DNA from: Thiomicrospira pelophila DSM 1534
GTDB lineage: Bacteria; Pseudomonadota; Gammaproteobacteria; Thiomicrospirales; Thiomicrospiraceae
Length of the DNA: 64,000 nucleotides
Assembly: GCF_000711195.1 (NCBI RefSeq)
Contig: NZ_JOMR01000001.1
Coordinates: 1,984,001-2,048,000, forward strand
Direction of reading: 5' to 3'
Position 1 is the stretch's first letter, and each line of letters starts with the position of its first letter. Below, piece by piece: positions 19,481 to 31,645 of this stretch. A program made the position numbers and the translations under genes. Under the pieces are notes generated by a model. It had not been told where the DNA came from and ran no database searches. It was given only the letters and a program-made list of their open reading frames with translations.

Positions 19481-19813
19481 TTATTTTTCGCTTACAGTAA
19501 CGGTTATGTGACTCATTCGCTTAATAATGCGATTTCCACGGCCTTTTGCACGCGCACGCATGCGCTTCATTAATGGGCCCTCATCAACATACACTGCTGT
19601 TACTTTAAGCTCATCGACATCGGCACCTTCGTTATTTTCTGCATTTGCAATCGCAGAATTTAACACTTTCTTCATCAAATCTGCTGCTTTCTTACCACTA
19701 AAGCTAAGAATATTAACAGCTGACTCCACATCCTTTCCTCTGATAAGATCAGCAACTAAGCGAGCTTTCTGAGGAGAGATGCGAGCGAATTTATGTGTTG
19801 CACTTACTTGCAT
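19481..19813 (-). CDS. rplV: 50S ribosomal protein L22
   Basis: The 110-residue protein has [20 protein letters not shown] near 13 and the beta-hairpin [24 protein letters not shown] that lines the exit tunnel, where macrolide-resistance changes occur in other bacteria; it reads as wild type. Confidence 0.98.
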   Translation of the reverse strand: MQVSATHKFARISPQKARLVADLIRGKDVESAVNILSFSGKKAADLMKKVLNSAIANAENNEGADVDELKVTAVYVDEGPLMKRMRARAKGRGNRIIKRMSHITVTVSEK

Positions 19814-19825
19814 TTTATTCTCCTA

Positions 19826-20101
19826 TTAGCGCTTAGCTTTCTTATCAGCTACATGACCACGATAAGTACGAGTCATTGAAAACTCGCCTAACTTATGACC
19901 AACCATATTTTCAGAAACAAATACTGGGATATGTTCTTTACCATTGTGCACCGCAATTGTTAAACCAATCATATCAGGAAGAATCATTGATCTTCTTGAC
20001 CAGGTTTTAATCGGACGCTTGTTACCAGATTCTTGTGCCTCAATCACTTTTTTTGCCAAGTGATGATCTACAAAAGGTCCTTTTTTAACTGAACGTGGCA
20101 T
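19826..20101 (-). CDS. rpsS: 30S ribosomal protein S19
   Basis: The 91-residue protein starts [19 protein letters not shown] and contains the signature [32 protein letters not shown]. Normal S10-operon position. Confidence 0.98.
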   Translation of the reverse strand: MPRSVKKGPFVDHHLAKKVIEAQESGNKRPIKTWSRRSMILPDMIGLTIAVHNGKEHIPVFVSENMVGHKLGEFSMTRTYRGHVADKKAKR

Positions 20102-20112
20102 TATGTCCTTCC

Positions 20113-20943
20113 TTATTTACTATTTCTACGACGTACAATCATATTGTTTGTACGCTTGTTGCTTCTAGTCTTCTTCCCTTTGGTCGGCACACCCCATGGT
20201 GTTACAGGATGGCGACCACCTGAAGTACGACCCTCACCGCCACCATGTGGATGGTCAACCGGGTTCATAGCAACACCACGGACAGTTGGACGAACACCAC
20301 GCCATCTTTTAGCACCAGCTTTACCAAGTTTGCGCAAGCTGTGTTCAGCATTACCAACTTCACCAACCGTCGCTCTACATTCAATATGTATTTTACGCAT
20401 TTCACCAGAACGAAGCTTAACGAGTACGTAAGAGCCTTCTTTACCGGCTATCTGTGCATAAGCACCTGCACTACGAGCAATCTGTGCTCCTTTTCCAGGA
20501 CGCAATTCAACACCGTGAACAACCGTACCTACTGGAATATTTCTCAAGGGCAACGCATTACCGGCCTTGATAGATACTCCAGCACCTGATTCAACTGTAT
20601 CACCAGCCTGTAGACTCTTAGGAGCTAAGATATAAGCACGCTCACCATCAGCATAACGGATTAACGCAATATTAGCTGTACGGTTTGGATCATATTCAAG
20701 ACGCTCTACGGTTGCTGGGATGCCATCTTTAGTACGCTTAAAATCAACCAAACGATAGTGACGTTTATGACCACCACCGTGATGGCGAACTGTGATACGT
20801 CCAGTGTTATTACGACCACCTTTTCTAGACTTTTTTTCTAATAGTGGCGCATAGGGCTCACCTTTATGCAAGGTTGGCTCAACAATACGAACTACAAAAC
20901 GCTGTCCAGGAGAAGTTGGTTTTGATTTTTTAATAATCGCCAT
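20113..20943 (-). CDS. rplB: 50S ribosomal protein L2
   Basis: The 276-residue protein next to the peptidyl transferase centre contains [22 protein letters not shown] near 43 and [31 protein letters not shown] near 222, with the functionally important histidine in HPHGGGEG. Confidence 0.99.
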   Translation of the reverse strand: MAIIKKSKPTSPGQRFVVRIVEPTLHKGEPYAPLLEKKSRKGGRNNTGRITVRHHGGGHKRHYRLVDFKRTKDGIPATVERLEYDPNRTANIALIRYADGERAYILAPKSLQAGDTVESGAGVSIKAGNALPLRNIPVGTVVHGVELRPGKGAQIARSAGAYAQIAGKEGSYVLVKLRSGEMRKIHIECRATVGEVGNAEHSLRKLGKAGAKRWRGVRPTVRGVAMNPVDHPHGGGEGRTSGGRHPVTPWGVPTKGKKTRSNKRTNNMIVRRRNSK

Positions 20944-20954
20944 GTTCTAACTCC

Positions 20955-21251
20955 TTATTCGCCAGATACAAAGTCAAGTTCTTGACCTTCAGTTAATCTA
21001 ACAATTGCTCTACGTGAACCATTTCTTGTTCCAGTACGCCCTTTAAACATTTTGCGCTTACCTTTTTGGTTAAGCACATTGACTGATTCAACTTTCACAT
21101 TAAATAAGCTTTCTACTGCAAGCTTAACTTCAACTTTTGTTGCATCAGGAGCAACTCTAAAGACGTACTGAGAGGCTTTTTCAGCCATCATGGCACTTTT
21201 TTCAGAAACATGTGGAGCTAATAAAACTTTTAATAAACGCTCGTTACTCAT
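20955..21251 (-). CDS. rplW: 50S ribosomal protein L23
   Basis: The 98-residue exit-tunnel protein and docking site for trigger factor contains [22 protein letters not shown] and [27 protein letters not shown]. It overlaps rplD by ATGA, so the two are translationally coupled. Confidence 0.97.
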   Translation of the reverse strand: MSNERLLKVLLAPHVSEKSAMMAEKASQYVFRVAPDATKVEVKLAVESLFNVKVESVNVLNQKGKRKMFKGRTGTRNGSRRAIVRLTEGQELDFVSGE

Positions 21252-21868
21252 GCGAACTTCTCCTCTAACTGCTTAATAGCACCTTGAGTCATAATCACAC
21301 TCTTGAAACCTACTAAGCTTAATGGATCAACTGAAGCAGCATCACATACATCAGCGTGATATATGTTACGAGCCGACAGGTACAAATACTCATCAAAAGC
21401 TTCGGTAACAACTAATACATCAGTTACGCCAAGTGATTGTAATTTTGCCTTAAAATCGCGAGTCTTCGGAGCATCGATTTTAAAATCATCGACGACAACC
21501 AATCTGCCCGTGCGGTTAAGTTCAGACAAAATTGAACGCATCGCCCCGCGATACATTTTTTTATTTACTTTTTGTGAGAAGTCACGGTTATGACCAGGAA
21601 ATGCTCGGCCACCACCAACCCAAATCGGGCTCCGAATGGTACCGGCACGCGCACGGCCAGTACCTTTCTGACGCCATGGTTTAATACCACCGCCGCGTAC
21701 TTCTGCACGTGTTTTCTGTGATTTAGTACCAGAGCGTGCACCAGCCATGTAAGAAACTACTACCTGGTGAACTAAAGATTCATTAAAATCCACGCCAAAC
21801 ACTTCTGCTGAAACGCCGACTTTACCAGCCTCTTTGCCCGTGGCCAATTCGATCATTTTTAATTCCAT
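21248..21868 (-). CDS. rplD: 50S ribosomal protein L4
   Basis: Start placed at ATG 21868 (206 residues, [19 protein letters not shown]) with AAGGTGG upstream and 10 bp after rplC; the longer frame back to 21982 lies inside rplC. The tunnel loop [29 protein letters not shown] is intact. In E. coli L4 also represses the S10 operon through the rpsJ leader; the leader here looks much shorter. Confidence 0.98.
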   Translation of the reverse strand: MELKMIELATGKEAGKVGVSAEVFGVDFNESLVHQVVVSYMAGARSGTKSQKTRAEVRGGGIKPWRQKGTGRARAGTIRSPIWVGGGRAFPGHNRDFSQKVNKKMYRGAMRSILSELNRTGRLVVVDDFKIDAPKTRDFKAKLQSLGVTDVLVVTEAFDEYLYLSARNIYHADVCDAASVDPLSLVGFKSVIMTQGAIKQLEEKFA

Positions 21869-21878
21869 TGCGCCCACC

Positions 21879-22514
21879 TTACTTAATTGCTTTACGTACA
21901 AGAACCGTGCTGCCTTTAGCACCAGGGACTGCACCCTTAATAAGCAACAATCCGTTCTCAACATCAACACGAACCAAATCAAGATTCAAGGTAGTTTGAC
22001 GCACATCACCCATGTGACCTGCCATTTTTTTACCCTTAAATACACGACCTGGAGTCTGGTTCTGACCAATAGAACCTAGTACTCGGTGAGACAATGAGTT
22101 ACCGTGTGTAGCGTCTTGAGTTCTGAAGTTATGTCTCTTAACACCACCCTGAAAACCCTTACCTTTTGTCGTACCTACCACATCAACTACTGCAACGTCA
22201 GCAAACTTCTCAACTGTGATTTCTGAACCTACTTCAAAAGAAGAAAGCTCTTCAGCCGATAAGCGAAATTCCCACAACCCTTCACCAGCTTCAACACCCG
22301 CTTTAGCGAAGTGTCCAGCTTTTGGCTTATTAATACGGCCTGCGTGCTTTGTACCTGCTGTAACCTGAACTGCAGAATAACCTTCACCTTCTACAGTTTT
22401 GATCTGCGTAACACGATTTGGTGCGACTTCTACTACAGTCACAGGAATAGATACACCTTCGTCATTGAAGATGCGTGTCATCCCTATTTTTTTCCCAACG
22501 ACACCAATATTCAT
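21879..22514 (-). CDS. rplC: 50S ribosomal protein L3
   Basis: The 211-residue protein starts [20 protein letters not shown] and contains [56 protein letters not shown], the L3 core. It reaches toward the peptidyl transferase centre. Confidence 0.98.
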   Translation of the reverse strand: MNIGVVGKKIGMTRIFNDEGVSIPVTVVEVAPNRVTQIKTVEGEGYSAVQVTAGTKHAGRINKPKAGHFAKAGVEAGEGLWEFRLSAEELSSFEVGSEITVEKFADVAVVDVVGTTKGKGFQGGVKRHNFRTQDATHGNSLSHRVLGSIGQNQTPGRVFKGKKMAGHMGDVRQTTLNLDLVRVDVENGLLLIKGAVPGAKGSTVLVRKAIK

Positions 22515-22568
22515 TTTGCTACCTCTTATTATTGAAATCAGCCATTACGATTGATGGCTTACATTTGC

Positions 22569-22880
22569 TTAACGCAATTCCAACTGAACATCAACACCCG
22601 CAGCCAAATCAAGCTTCATCAACGCATCAACCGTTTTATCGGTAGGATCAACAATATCCAGCATACGCTTGTGCGTACGAAGCTCATACTGATCACGCGC
22701 ATCCTTGTTTACGTGCGGAGATACCAAGATTGTAAAACGCTCTTTACGTGTTGGCAGCGGAATAGGACCGCGTACTTGCGCCCCAGTTCTTTTAGCTGTT
22801 TCCGTAATCTCTTTTGCAGATTGATCAATCAAACGATGATCAAAAGCTTTTAAGCGAATACGTATATTTTGTGTTGCCAT
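22569..22880 (-). CDS. rpsJ: 30S ribosomal protein S10
   Basis: Start placed at ATG 22880 (103 residues, [20 protein letters not shown]), the conserved start and length. The open frame extends to 22934 through the leader. S10 also forms the NusB partner in antitermination. It is the first gene of the S10 operon, with its own promoter between tufA and rpsJ. Confidence 0.98.
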   Translation of the reverse strand: MATQNIRIRLKAFDHRLIDQSAKEITETAKRTGAQVRGPIPLPTRKERFTILVSPHVNKDARDQYELRTHKRMLDIVDPTDKTVDALMKLDLAAGVDVQLELR

Positions 22881-22952
22881 AGACCACTTCTCGCTATATA
22901 TAAAAAATAAAAGCAGCAGACTACACGAGCCCACTGCTAATTAAGGTTGCGA

Positions 22953-22981
22953 ATTTTACTTCAATCTTAATTAATAATCAA
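22953..22981 (-). promoter_or_regulatory. Promoter of the S10 operon
   Basis: On the minus strand TTGATT (22976-22981) and TAAAAT (22953-22958) are separated by exactly 17 bases, a strong sigma-70 match. The start would be near 22946, giving a leader of about 66 bases to rpsJ. That is too short for an E. coli-like L4-controlled leader of about 170 bases. Confidence 0.75.
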
Positions 22982-22984
22982 GCT

Positions 22985-24179
<1,195 letters not shown>

Positions 24180-24202
24180 TTTAAAAACCCTCTAAATTAA
24201 AA

Positions 24203-26305
24203 TTAAGAACCTTTTTTCGCTTTTGCGATAATTTCTTCTTGGACAGATGATGGTGCATCTGCATACTTTTTGAATGTCATGCTATAGCTAGCACGCCCCT
24301 GAGTTAGTGAACGTACATTTGTCGCATAACCAAACATTTCTGACAAAGGTACTTCTGCTTTAAGTTGTTTGCCAGTAGGGATATCTTCCATACCCTGAAT
24401 CATACCGCGGCGTCTGTTAAGGTCGCCCATAACATCACCCATATACTCTTCAGGCGTTACAACCTCGACAGCCATAATCGGTTCTAAAATGACAGGCTTA
24501 GCACTTTGCACACCATTTTTTACACCCATTGATGATGCGACCTTAAAGGCCATTTCATTAGAGTCAACATCATGATAAGAACCATCGAACACGGTTACCT
24601 TAACGTCAACAACAGGGTAACCGGCAATAACACCATTTTCCAACTGTTCCTGAGCACCTTTTTCAACAGCACCAATATACTCTCTAGGTACAGCTCCACC
24701 AACAACTTCATTAACAAAGGTAAAGCCTGTACCTGGCTCTTGAGGCTCTATACGCAATACAACATGACCGTATTGACCACGACCACCTGACTGACGTACA
24801 AACTTTCCTTCAGCCTCAACTGACTGCTTAATAGTCTCACGATAAGACACCTGTGGAGCACCAACGTTAGCTTCAACATTGAACTCACGCTTCATGCGAT
24901 CAACAATGATATCTAGATGCAACTCACCCATACCGGAAATAATGGTTTGCCCTGTTTCTTCATCAGTACGAACACGGAATGAAGGATCTTCTGCAGCCAG
25001 TTTCTGCAAAGCAATACCCATTTTCTCTTGGTCAGCTTTTGTTTTAGGTTCTACAGCGATCGAAATTACGGGCTCAGGAAACTCCATGCGTTCGAGTGTG
25101 ATCTTGTTTTCCAAGTCGCAAATCGTATCGCCTGTTGTTACATCTTTAAGACCAACAACACAACCGATATCACCAGCACGGAATTCTTTTACTTCTTCAC
25201 GTGAGTTCGCATGCATTTTAATTAAACGACCAGCACGTTCCTTTTTACCCTTAACAGGGTTAAACACAGAACTACCAGCATCAAGCACCCCAGAATAAAC
25301 ACGAACAAATGTAAGCGTACCCACAAATGGATCCGTCATAATCTTAAACGCAAGAGCTGCGAAAGGCTCATCATCCGAAGACTTACGAGTGGCTGGTGTT
25401 TCATCTTCTAAAACACCTTCAATCGCAGGAACATCCATCGGTGAAGGGAAATACTCAATTACCGCATCTAGCAGCGCCTGAACACCCATATTTTTGAAGC
25501 TTGAGCCACAAAACATTGGGATAATTTCATTATTGATACAACGCATGCGAATGCCTTGCTTAACTTGTTCTTCGGATAATTCACCACCATTTAGATAGGT
25601 ATCCATAAACTCATCATTCGCTTCAGCAGCCGACTCAACCAACTCATCATGATACTGCTGACACTCATCAAGCATTTCAGCTGGAATATCCTCATAGGTA
25701 AATGTCATACCCTGTGATTCTTTATCCCAGTAAATTGCCTTCATCTTAACAAGGTCAACAACACCTACAAAAGCATCTTCCGCACCGATAGGCAATTGCA
25801 TTGGTACCGGGGTTGCGCCAAGACGTGTTTTAACCTGTTCTACTACACGTAAAAAGTTAGCACCAGCACGGTCCATTTTATTAACGTAACCCATTCTTGG
25901 TACGCCATACTTATCAGCTTGGCGCCATACAGTCTCAGACTGAGGCTCAACACCACCCACTGAACAGAACGCCGTAACGGCACCATCCAATACACGAAGC
26001 GAACGTTCTACTTCGATAGTGAAGTCAACGTGACCTGGGGTATCAATAATGTTAATTTGATGCTCAGGGAATTGCTTAGCCATACCCAACCAAGTACAAG
26101 TGGTCGCAGCTGAAGTAATGGTAATACCACGCTCCTGCTCCTGCTCCATCCAGTCCATGGTTGCGCCGCCATCATGCACTTCGCCAATTTTGTGTGAACG
26201 TCCTGTATAAAACAAAATACGCTCTGTAGTTGTTGTTTTACCAGCATCGATGTGCGCCATAATACCGATATTACGGTAGCGCTCTAAAGGGGTTTTACGT
26301 GCCAC
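24203..26305 (-). CDS. fusA: Elongation factor G
   Basis: The 700-residue translocase GTPase starts with GTG at 26305. The G1 motif [15 protein letters not shown] is near 17, the G3 motif [21 protein letters not shown] near 88 and the G4 motif NKMD near 142. Domain IV ([15 protein letters not shown] near 514) and domain V follow. Length is standard for the main EF-G. It belongs to the rpsL-rpsG-fusA-tufA operon. Confidence 0.99.
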   Translation of the reverse strand: MARKTPLERYRNIGIMAHIDAGKTTTTERILFYTGRSHKIGEVHDGGATMDWMEQEQERGITITSAATTCTWLGMAKQFPEHQINIIDTPGHVDFTIEVERSLRVLDGAVTAFCSVGGVEPQSETVWRQADKYGVPRMGYVNKMDRAGANFLRVVEQVKTRLGATPVPMQLPIGAEDAFVGVVDLVKMKAIYWDKESQGMTFTYEDIPAEMLDECQQYHDELVESAAEANDEFMDTYLNGGELSEEQVKQGIRMRCINNEIIPMFCGSSFKNMGVQALLDAVIEYFPSPMDVPAIEGVLEDETPATRKSSDDEPFAALAFKIMTDPFVGTLTFVRVYSGVLDAGSSVFNPVKGKKERAGRLIKMHANSREEVKEFRAGDIGCVVGLKDVTTGDTICDLENKITLERMEFPEPVISIAVEPKTKADQEKMGIALQKLAAEDPSFRVRTDEETGQTIISGMGELHLDIIVDRMKREFNVEANVGAPQVSYRETIKQSVEAEGKFVRQSGGRGQYGHVVLRIEPQEPGTGFTFVNEVVGGAVPREYIGAVEKGAQEQLENGVIAGYPVVDVKVTVFDGSYHDVDSNEMAFKVASSMGVKNGVQSAKPVILEPIMAVEVVTPEEYMGDVMGDLNRRRGMIQGMEDIPTGKQLKAEVPLSEMFGYATNVRSLTQGRASYSMTFKKYADAPSSVQEEIIAKAKKGS

Positions 26306-26341
26306 TTTACTAACCTTTTACTTTGATGTGTTGAAACGATA

Positions 26342-26359
26342 AAGGCCCCAAAGGGCCTT
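26342..26359 (-). other. Intercistronic hairpin between rpsG and fusA
   Basis: AAGGCCC and GGGCCTT form a perfect 7-bp stem with a 4-base loop, starting nine bases after the rpsG stop. No T-run follows, so it is more likely a processing or attenuation element than a full terminator. Confidence 0.55.
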
Positions 26360-26367
26360 GTCAGATA

Positions 26368-26874
<507 letters not shown>

Positions 26875-26893
26875 CTAACGTATGTAAAAGGTC

Positions 26894-27271
26894 TTATTTA
26901 CCTTTTGGACGTTTAGCACCGTACTTAGAACGACCTTGTTTACGCTCATTTACGCCAGAACAATCTAATGCACCGCGAACTGTATGATAACGTACACCAG
27001 GCAAATCCTTAACACGCCCACCACGAATCAAAATTACCGAGTGTTCCTGCAAGTTATGACCTTCACCACCAATATAGGTTGAAACTTCAAAACCATTAGT
27101 TAAACGAACACGAGCAACTTTACGCAAGGCTGAGTTAGGCTTTTTAGGGGTTGTTGTGTATACGCGCGTACAAACACCGCGACGCTGTGGACAAGATTCC
27201 AAAGCTGGTACGGCTGATTTTTTAATTTTGTCTTTACGCGGCTTACGAACCAACTGGTTTATTGTAGCCAT
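26894..27271 (-). CDS. rpsL: 30S ribosomal protein S12
   Basis: Start placed at ATG 27271 (125 residues, [15 protein letters not shown]) with GGAG upstream; the five extra codons to 27286 are not supported. [18 protein letters not shown] near 41 and [17 protein letters not shown] near 85 carry the lysines that are wild type for streptomycin sensitivity. First gene of the str operon. Confidence 0.98.
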   Translation of the reverse strand: MATINQLVRKPRKDKIKKSAVPALESCPQRRGVCTRVYTTTPKKPNSALRKVARVRLTNGFEVSTYIGGEGHNLQEHSVILIRGGRVKDLPGVRYHTVRGALDCSGVNERKQGRSKYGAKRPKGK

Positions 27272-27319
27272 TAAAACTTTCTCCAAAATTTGAGTTTTAA
27301 CTCATTCACCTAAAATACA

Positions 27320-27341
27320 TTGTGGGCATCCTTGCCCACAA
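27320..27341 (-). other. Hairpin at the 5' end of the predicted rpsL mRNA
   Basis: TTGTGGGC and GCCCACAA pair perfectly over 8 bp around a 6-base loop, beginning about six bases after the predicted transcription start. A second small hairpin, GAGTT/AACTC at 27292-27303, precedes the ribosome binding site. There is no T-run typical of a terminator after the first hairpin. Confidence 0.6.
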
Positions 27342-27354
27342 ATAAGGTTTCAGA

Positions 27355-27383
27355 ATTTTAGTGATGCAACAAGCATATGTCAA
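27355..27383 (-). promoter_or_regulatory. Promoter of the str operon (rpsL-rpsG-fusA-tufA)
   Basis: On the minus strand a perfect TTGACA (27378-27383) is followed after 17 bases by TAAAAT (27355-27360). It lies between the rpoC stop and rpsL, with a start near 27348. The -35 lies in the loop of an imperfect CAACAAG/CTTGTTG inverted repeat (27367-27373 and 27391-27397). Confidence 0.85.
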
Positions 27384-27409
27384 GCAATAACTTGTTGAAT
27401 TTTATTTAT

Positions 27410-30400
27410 TTAAAGCTCTGAATCTTCGGGTTCGATAACACGGTCATCTACAACCGGCATCTCTTCCAGAATATCTTCACTCACACTCTCTTCTTCATAA
27501 TCATTTTGAATAAACGCACGCAACTCGCCATCCGCTATATCACTTGCCTTCTTACGAGCTTGGTGATAAGCGAAGCCTGTTCCAGCAGGAATTAGACGAC
27601 CCACAATAACGTTCTCCTTCAAACCAACCAAGGTGTCTCGCTTACCGCTAACCGCAGCTTCGGTTAGTACGCGAGTTGTTTCTTGGAATGAAGCCGCCGA
27701 GATAAATGACTCTGTCGCAAGTGAAGCTTTTGTAATACCAAGCAGAACACGCTCAAAACTAGCTTCCACTTTACCTTCTGCTCGCATTTTTTCATTTAAC
27801 TCTAAAACACGCGCATATTCAGTTTGCTCTCCCTTAATAAGACCGGTGTCTCCAGCTGCACGTATTTCAACTTTACGCAACATTTGGCGAATAATCGCCT
27901 CAATATGCTTATCGTTAATACGCACGCCCTGCAACCTATAAACATCCTGAACTTCATCAACAATATATTCTGCAAGGCGCTCTACACCCAATAGACGAAG
28001 AATGTCGTGTGCGTTCGAATTACCTTCTACAATAATATCACCACGCTCAACACGCTCACCTTCGAACACATTAACCGTACGCCATTTCGGAATTAGGGTT
28101 TCATACTGTTCGCTAGAATCTTGCGTAATAATTAAGCGCTGCTTCCCTTTGGTTTCTTTACCAAACGAAATTACGCCACTTACTTCTGCCATGATTGCTG
28201 GTTCTTTTGGCTGTCGTGCTTCAAATAAGTCAGCAACACGCGGTAGACCACCGGTAATATCTTTTGTTTTTGAAGACGCTTGCGGAATACGCGCTAAAAC
28301 GTCACCTGATACAACCTGAACACCTGATTGCACAAGTACAATCGAGTTCTCTGGTAAGTAATAGACTGCTGGGGTCTGTGTCCCTGCAAAACAAGTACTC
28401 TCTCCCTTATCATCTAATAAACGTATGAAAGGACGAGCATCTTTAACCGAGCTTGAGCGTTCTTTAGCACCTTTTACAACGCGAGTTACCAGGCCTGTTA
28501 ATTCATCAACACGCTCTTCAACTGTACCTTCAAAGTTTCCGAACTCAATTTGACCGCTTACTTCAGTGATAACTGGGTGAGTATGCGGATCCCAACTTGC
28601 AATACTCTGACCAGAGGTTAGCTTCTGACCCTCAGTAACCTCTAGAATGGCGCCATAAGGCACTTTATAACGTTCTTTCTCACGGCCTGCATCATCTAAA
28701 ATAGTGACCTCACCAGAGCGCGTTGTAACCATTACCTTATCTTCAGAGTTTTTAACTGTTTTAAGATTATGGAACTTAACGGTACCTTCGTACTTAACTT
28801 CAACCTGGCTTTGCGCCGCTGTCTGCGAAGCAGTACCCCCAATATGGAAAGTACGCATTGTCAACTGAGTACCAGGCTCACCAATCGACTGAGCAGCCAT
28901 TACACCCACAGCTTCACCCATGTTAACTAGGTGACCACGTGCCAAGTCTCGGCCATAACATTTTTGACACACACCAAATTTTGTTTCACACGTAATAGTG
29001 GATCTAACTTTCACGCGATCAATACCATGCGTATCAATGAGAGCCACTAAGCTTTCGTCTAGCAGAGTACCGGCTGCAACTATACATCCACCCTTAGCAT
29101 CAAGTACATCATCACTTAAAACACGTCCGAGAATACGCTCGCGTAGGGATTCAATTACATCACCACCCTCAACATGCGCGGTCATTTCAACTCCGCTATC
29201 TGTACCGCAGTCATTTTCTGTCACAACCACATCTTGAGCGACATCTACTAAACGACGTGTCAAATAACCAGAGTTAGCCGTCTTCAATGCCGTATCTGCC
29301 AAACCTTTACGAGCACCATGTGTAGAAATAAAGTACTGTAAAACGTTTAGACCTTCACGGAAGTTGGCTGTAATGGGGGTTTCAATGATGGAACCATCAG
29401 GTTTTGCCATCAAGCCACGCATACCACCAAGCTGACGCATCTGCGCGACCGAACCACGAGCACCAGAGTCAGCCATCATATAGATTGAGTTAAACGAACT
29501 TTGTTTAACCTCTTCACCTTCAGTGGTTGTAACCATGTCATATTGCAACTCTTCCATCATGGCTTTTGTTACAAGTTCATTTGTGTGCGACCAAATATCA
29601 ACAACTTTGTTATAGCGCTCACCCTCAGTAACCAGACCCTGTGAATACTGCGACTGAATTTCTTTAACTTGATCTTCAGCACGCTCAAGAATTCCCGCTT
29701 TTTCATCAGGAATCAACATATCATCTGAACAGAAAGATAAACCAGCCATCGTTGACCACTTAAAACCAGCGTACATCAATTGGTCAGCAAAAATAACTGT
29801 TTCTTTTGGACCAAGTACGCGGTAACAGGTATTTAAGACCTTACTGATGTTCTTCTTTGTCAAATTAGTGTTCAAAAGATCAAACGATAAACCTTTTGGC
29901 AAAATTCTGCATAACAAAGCACGACCAACAGTTGTATCGACAATGCGAGTACTTACATGCTCTTTATCATCTTCAACAATTGTCTCTTCAACTTTGAGTT
30001 TGATCTTAGTGTGCAAATGGACAACTTTAGCTTCCTGTGCTCTTACCACTTCCTGCCAGTTTGAAAAAGCTTTGCCTTCTCCAATCGAATTGATGCGCTC
30101 ACGCGTAATGTAATATAAGCCAAGTACAACGTCTTGTGATGGCACAATAATTGGCTCACCATTGGCTGGTGACAGCAGGTTGTTGGTCGACATCATTAAT
30201 GTGCGAGCTTCAAGCTGTGCTTCAAGCGACAATGGAACATGCACGGCCATCTGGTCACCATCGAAGTCAGCGTTAAAGGCAGAACAAACCAAAGGATGCA
30301 AATTAATAGCTTTGCCTTCAATCAACACAGGTTCGAATGCCTGAATACCAAGACGGTGAAGTGTTGGAGCGCGGTTCAATAATACAGGATGCTCACGAAT

Positions 30401-31645
30401 GACTTCATCCAACACATCCCATACTTCAGGCAAGCCTTGCTCAACCATTTTTTTAGCGGCTTTAATTGTTGGTGCAGCACCACGTTTTTGCAACTTACTA
30501 AAAATGAATGGTTTAAATAACTCTAACGCCATCTTTTTAGGTAAACCACACTGGTGCAATCTCAAAGTAGGCCCTACAACAATGACCGAACGTCCAGAAT
30601 AATCAACACGCTTACCAAGTAGGTTCTGACGGAAACGACCCTGCTTACCTTTGATCATATCAGCCAAAGACTTTAACTGGCGCTTGTTGGTGCCAGTTAC
30701 AGCACGGCCACGACGACCATTATCCAACAACGAATCTACGGCTTCTTGAAGCATACGTTTTTCGTTACGAACAATAATATCTGGTGCCATCAAATCTAAT
30801 AAGCGCTTAAGACGGTTATTACGGTTAATTACTCGGCGATATAAGTCGTTAAGATCCGAAGTTGCAAAACGCCCACCATCAAGTGGAACTAATGGTCTAA
30901 GTTCAGGAGGCAATACTGGAAGAACTTCCAATACCATCCATTCTGGATTATTTCCAGACGACAAGAAGGATTCAATTAGCTTTAGACGCTTACTAACTTT
31001 CTTTTGCTTTGTTTCAGAAGTGGTCGTTTCAACCTCACCTCTTAAACGTGCAGCTTCTTCTGCTAGATCAATAGACTTAAGCATGCGTTTAATAGCTTCG
31101 GCACCCATTTGTGCTTCAAATTCATCACCATGCTCTTCTAATGCATCTAAATACTCTTCTTCCGTCAGTAGCTGCCAAGGCTCTAAGGGAGTTAGACCTG
31201 GATCAACTACCATAAAAGCTTCGAAGTATAAAACAGCTTCGATTTCTTTTAATGTCATATCCAGCATCAAACCAATACGTGACGGAAGAGACTTCAAGAA
31301 CCAAATGTGAGCAACCGGTGTGGCCAAGTCAATATGACCCATACGCTCACGACGCACTTTAGACTGAGTTACTTCAACACCACACTTTTCACAGATGACA
31401 CCACGATGCTTTAATCGCTTGTACTTACCACACAAACATTCATAGTCACGAATTGGACCAAAAATCTTGGCGCAAAATAAGCCATCACGTTCAGGCTTAA
31501 AAGTACGGTAGTTAATGGTTTCTGGTTTTTTTACTTCACCATATGACCAAGAACGAATCTTTTCAGGAGAAGCAAGAGATACCTTAATGGCATCAAATTC
31601 ACTAGAAACGTTTTGTTTTTTTAGAAAACCGAGTAAGTCTTTCAT
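27410..31645 (-). CDS. rpoC: RNA polymerase beta' subunit
   Basis: The 1411-residue catalytic subunit has the N-terminal zinc site [20 protein letters not shown] near 70-89, the Mg-chelating [12 protein letters not shown] near 458, the bridge-helix region around [24 protein letters not shown] near 730 and a second zinc cluster [13 protein letters not shown] near 890. It overlaps rpoB by TAATG. A one-mismatch copy of the 12-bp palindrome occurs at 28488-28499. Confidence 0.99.
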   Translation of the reverse strand: MKDLLGFLKKQNVSSEFDAIKVSLASPEKIRSWSYGEVKKPETINYRTFKPERDGLFCAKIFGPIRDYECLCGKYKRLKHRGVICEKCGVEVTQSKVRRERMGHIDLATPVAHIWFLKSLPSRIGLMLDMTLKEIEAVLYFEAFMVVDPGLTPLEPWQLLTEEEYLDALEEHGDEFEAQMGAEAIKRMLKSIDLAEEAARLRGEVETTTSETKQKKVSKRLKLIESFLSSGNNPEWMVLEVLPVLPPELRPLVPLDGGRFATSDLNDLYRRVINRNNRLKRLLDLMAPDIIVRNEKRMLQEAVDSLLDNGRRGRAVTGTNKRQLKSLADMIKGKQGRFRQNLLGKRVDYSGRSVIVVGPTLRLHQCGLPKKMALELFKPFIFSKLQKRGAAPTIKAAKKMVEQGLPEVWDVLDEVIREHPVLLNRAPTLHRLGIQAFEPVLIEGKAINLHPLVCSAFNADFDGDQMAVHVPLSLEAQLEARTLMMSTNNLLSPANGEPIIVPSQDVVLGLYYITRERINSIGEGKAFSNWQEVVRAQEAKVVHLHTKIKLKVEETIVEDDKEHVSTRIVDTTVGRALLCRILPKGLSFDLLNTNLTKKNISKVLNTCYRVLGPKETVIFADQLMYAGFKWSTMAGLSFCSDDMLIPDEKAGILERAEDQVKEIQSQYSQGLVTEGERYNKVVDIWSHTNELVTKAMMEELQYDMVTTTEGEEVKQSSFNSIYMMADSGARGSVAQMRQLGGMRGLMAKPDGSIIETPITANFREGLNVLQYFISTHGARKGLADTALKTANSGYLTRRLVDVAQDVVVTENDCGTDSGVEMTAHVEGGDVIESLRERILGRVLSDDVLDAKGGCIVAAGTLLDESLVALIDTHGIDRVKVRSTITCETKFGVCQKCYGRDLARGHLVNMGEAVGVMAAQSIGEPGTQLTMRTFHIGGTASQTAAQSQVEVKYEGTVKFHNLKTVKNSEDKVMVTTRSGEVTILDDAGREKERYKVPYGAILEVTEGQKLTSGQSIASWDPHTHPVITEVSGQIEFGNFEGTVEERVDELTGLVTRVVKGAKERSSSVKDARPFIRLLDDKGESTCFAGTQTPAVYYLPENSIVLVQSGVQVVSGDVLARIPQASSKTKDITGGLPRVADLFEARQPKEPAIMAEVSGVISFGKETKGKQRLIITQDSSEQYETLIPKWRTVNVFEGERVERGDIIVEGNSNAHDILRLLGVERLAEYIVDEVQDVYRLQGVRINDKHIEAIIRQMLRKVEIRAAGDTGLIKGEQTEYARVLELNEKMRAEGKVEASFERVLLGITKASLATESFISAASFQETTRVLTEAAVSGKRDTLVGLKENVIVGRLIPAGTGFAYHQARKKASDIADGELRAFIQNDYEEESVSEDILEEMPVVDDRVIEPEDSEL

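Noticed and set aside
20144-20589. Overlapping plus-strand frames of 95 and 114 codons opposite rplB
   Set aside because: Antisense shadows of a highly conserved ribosomal gene with biased codons.
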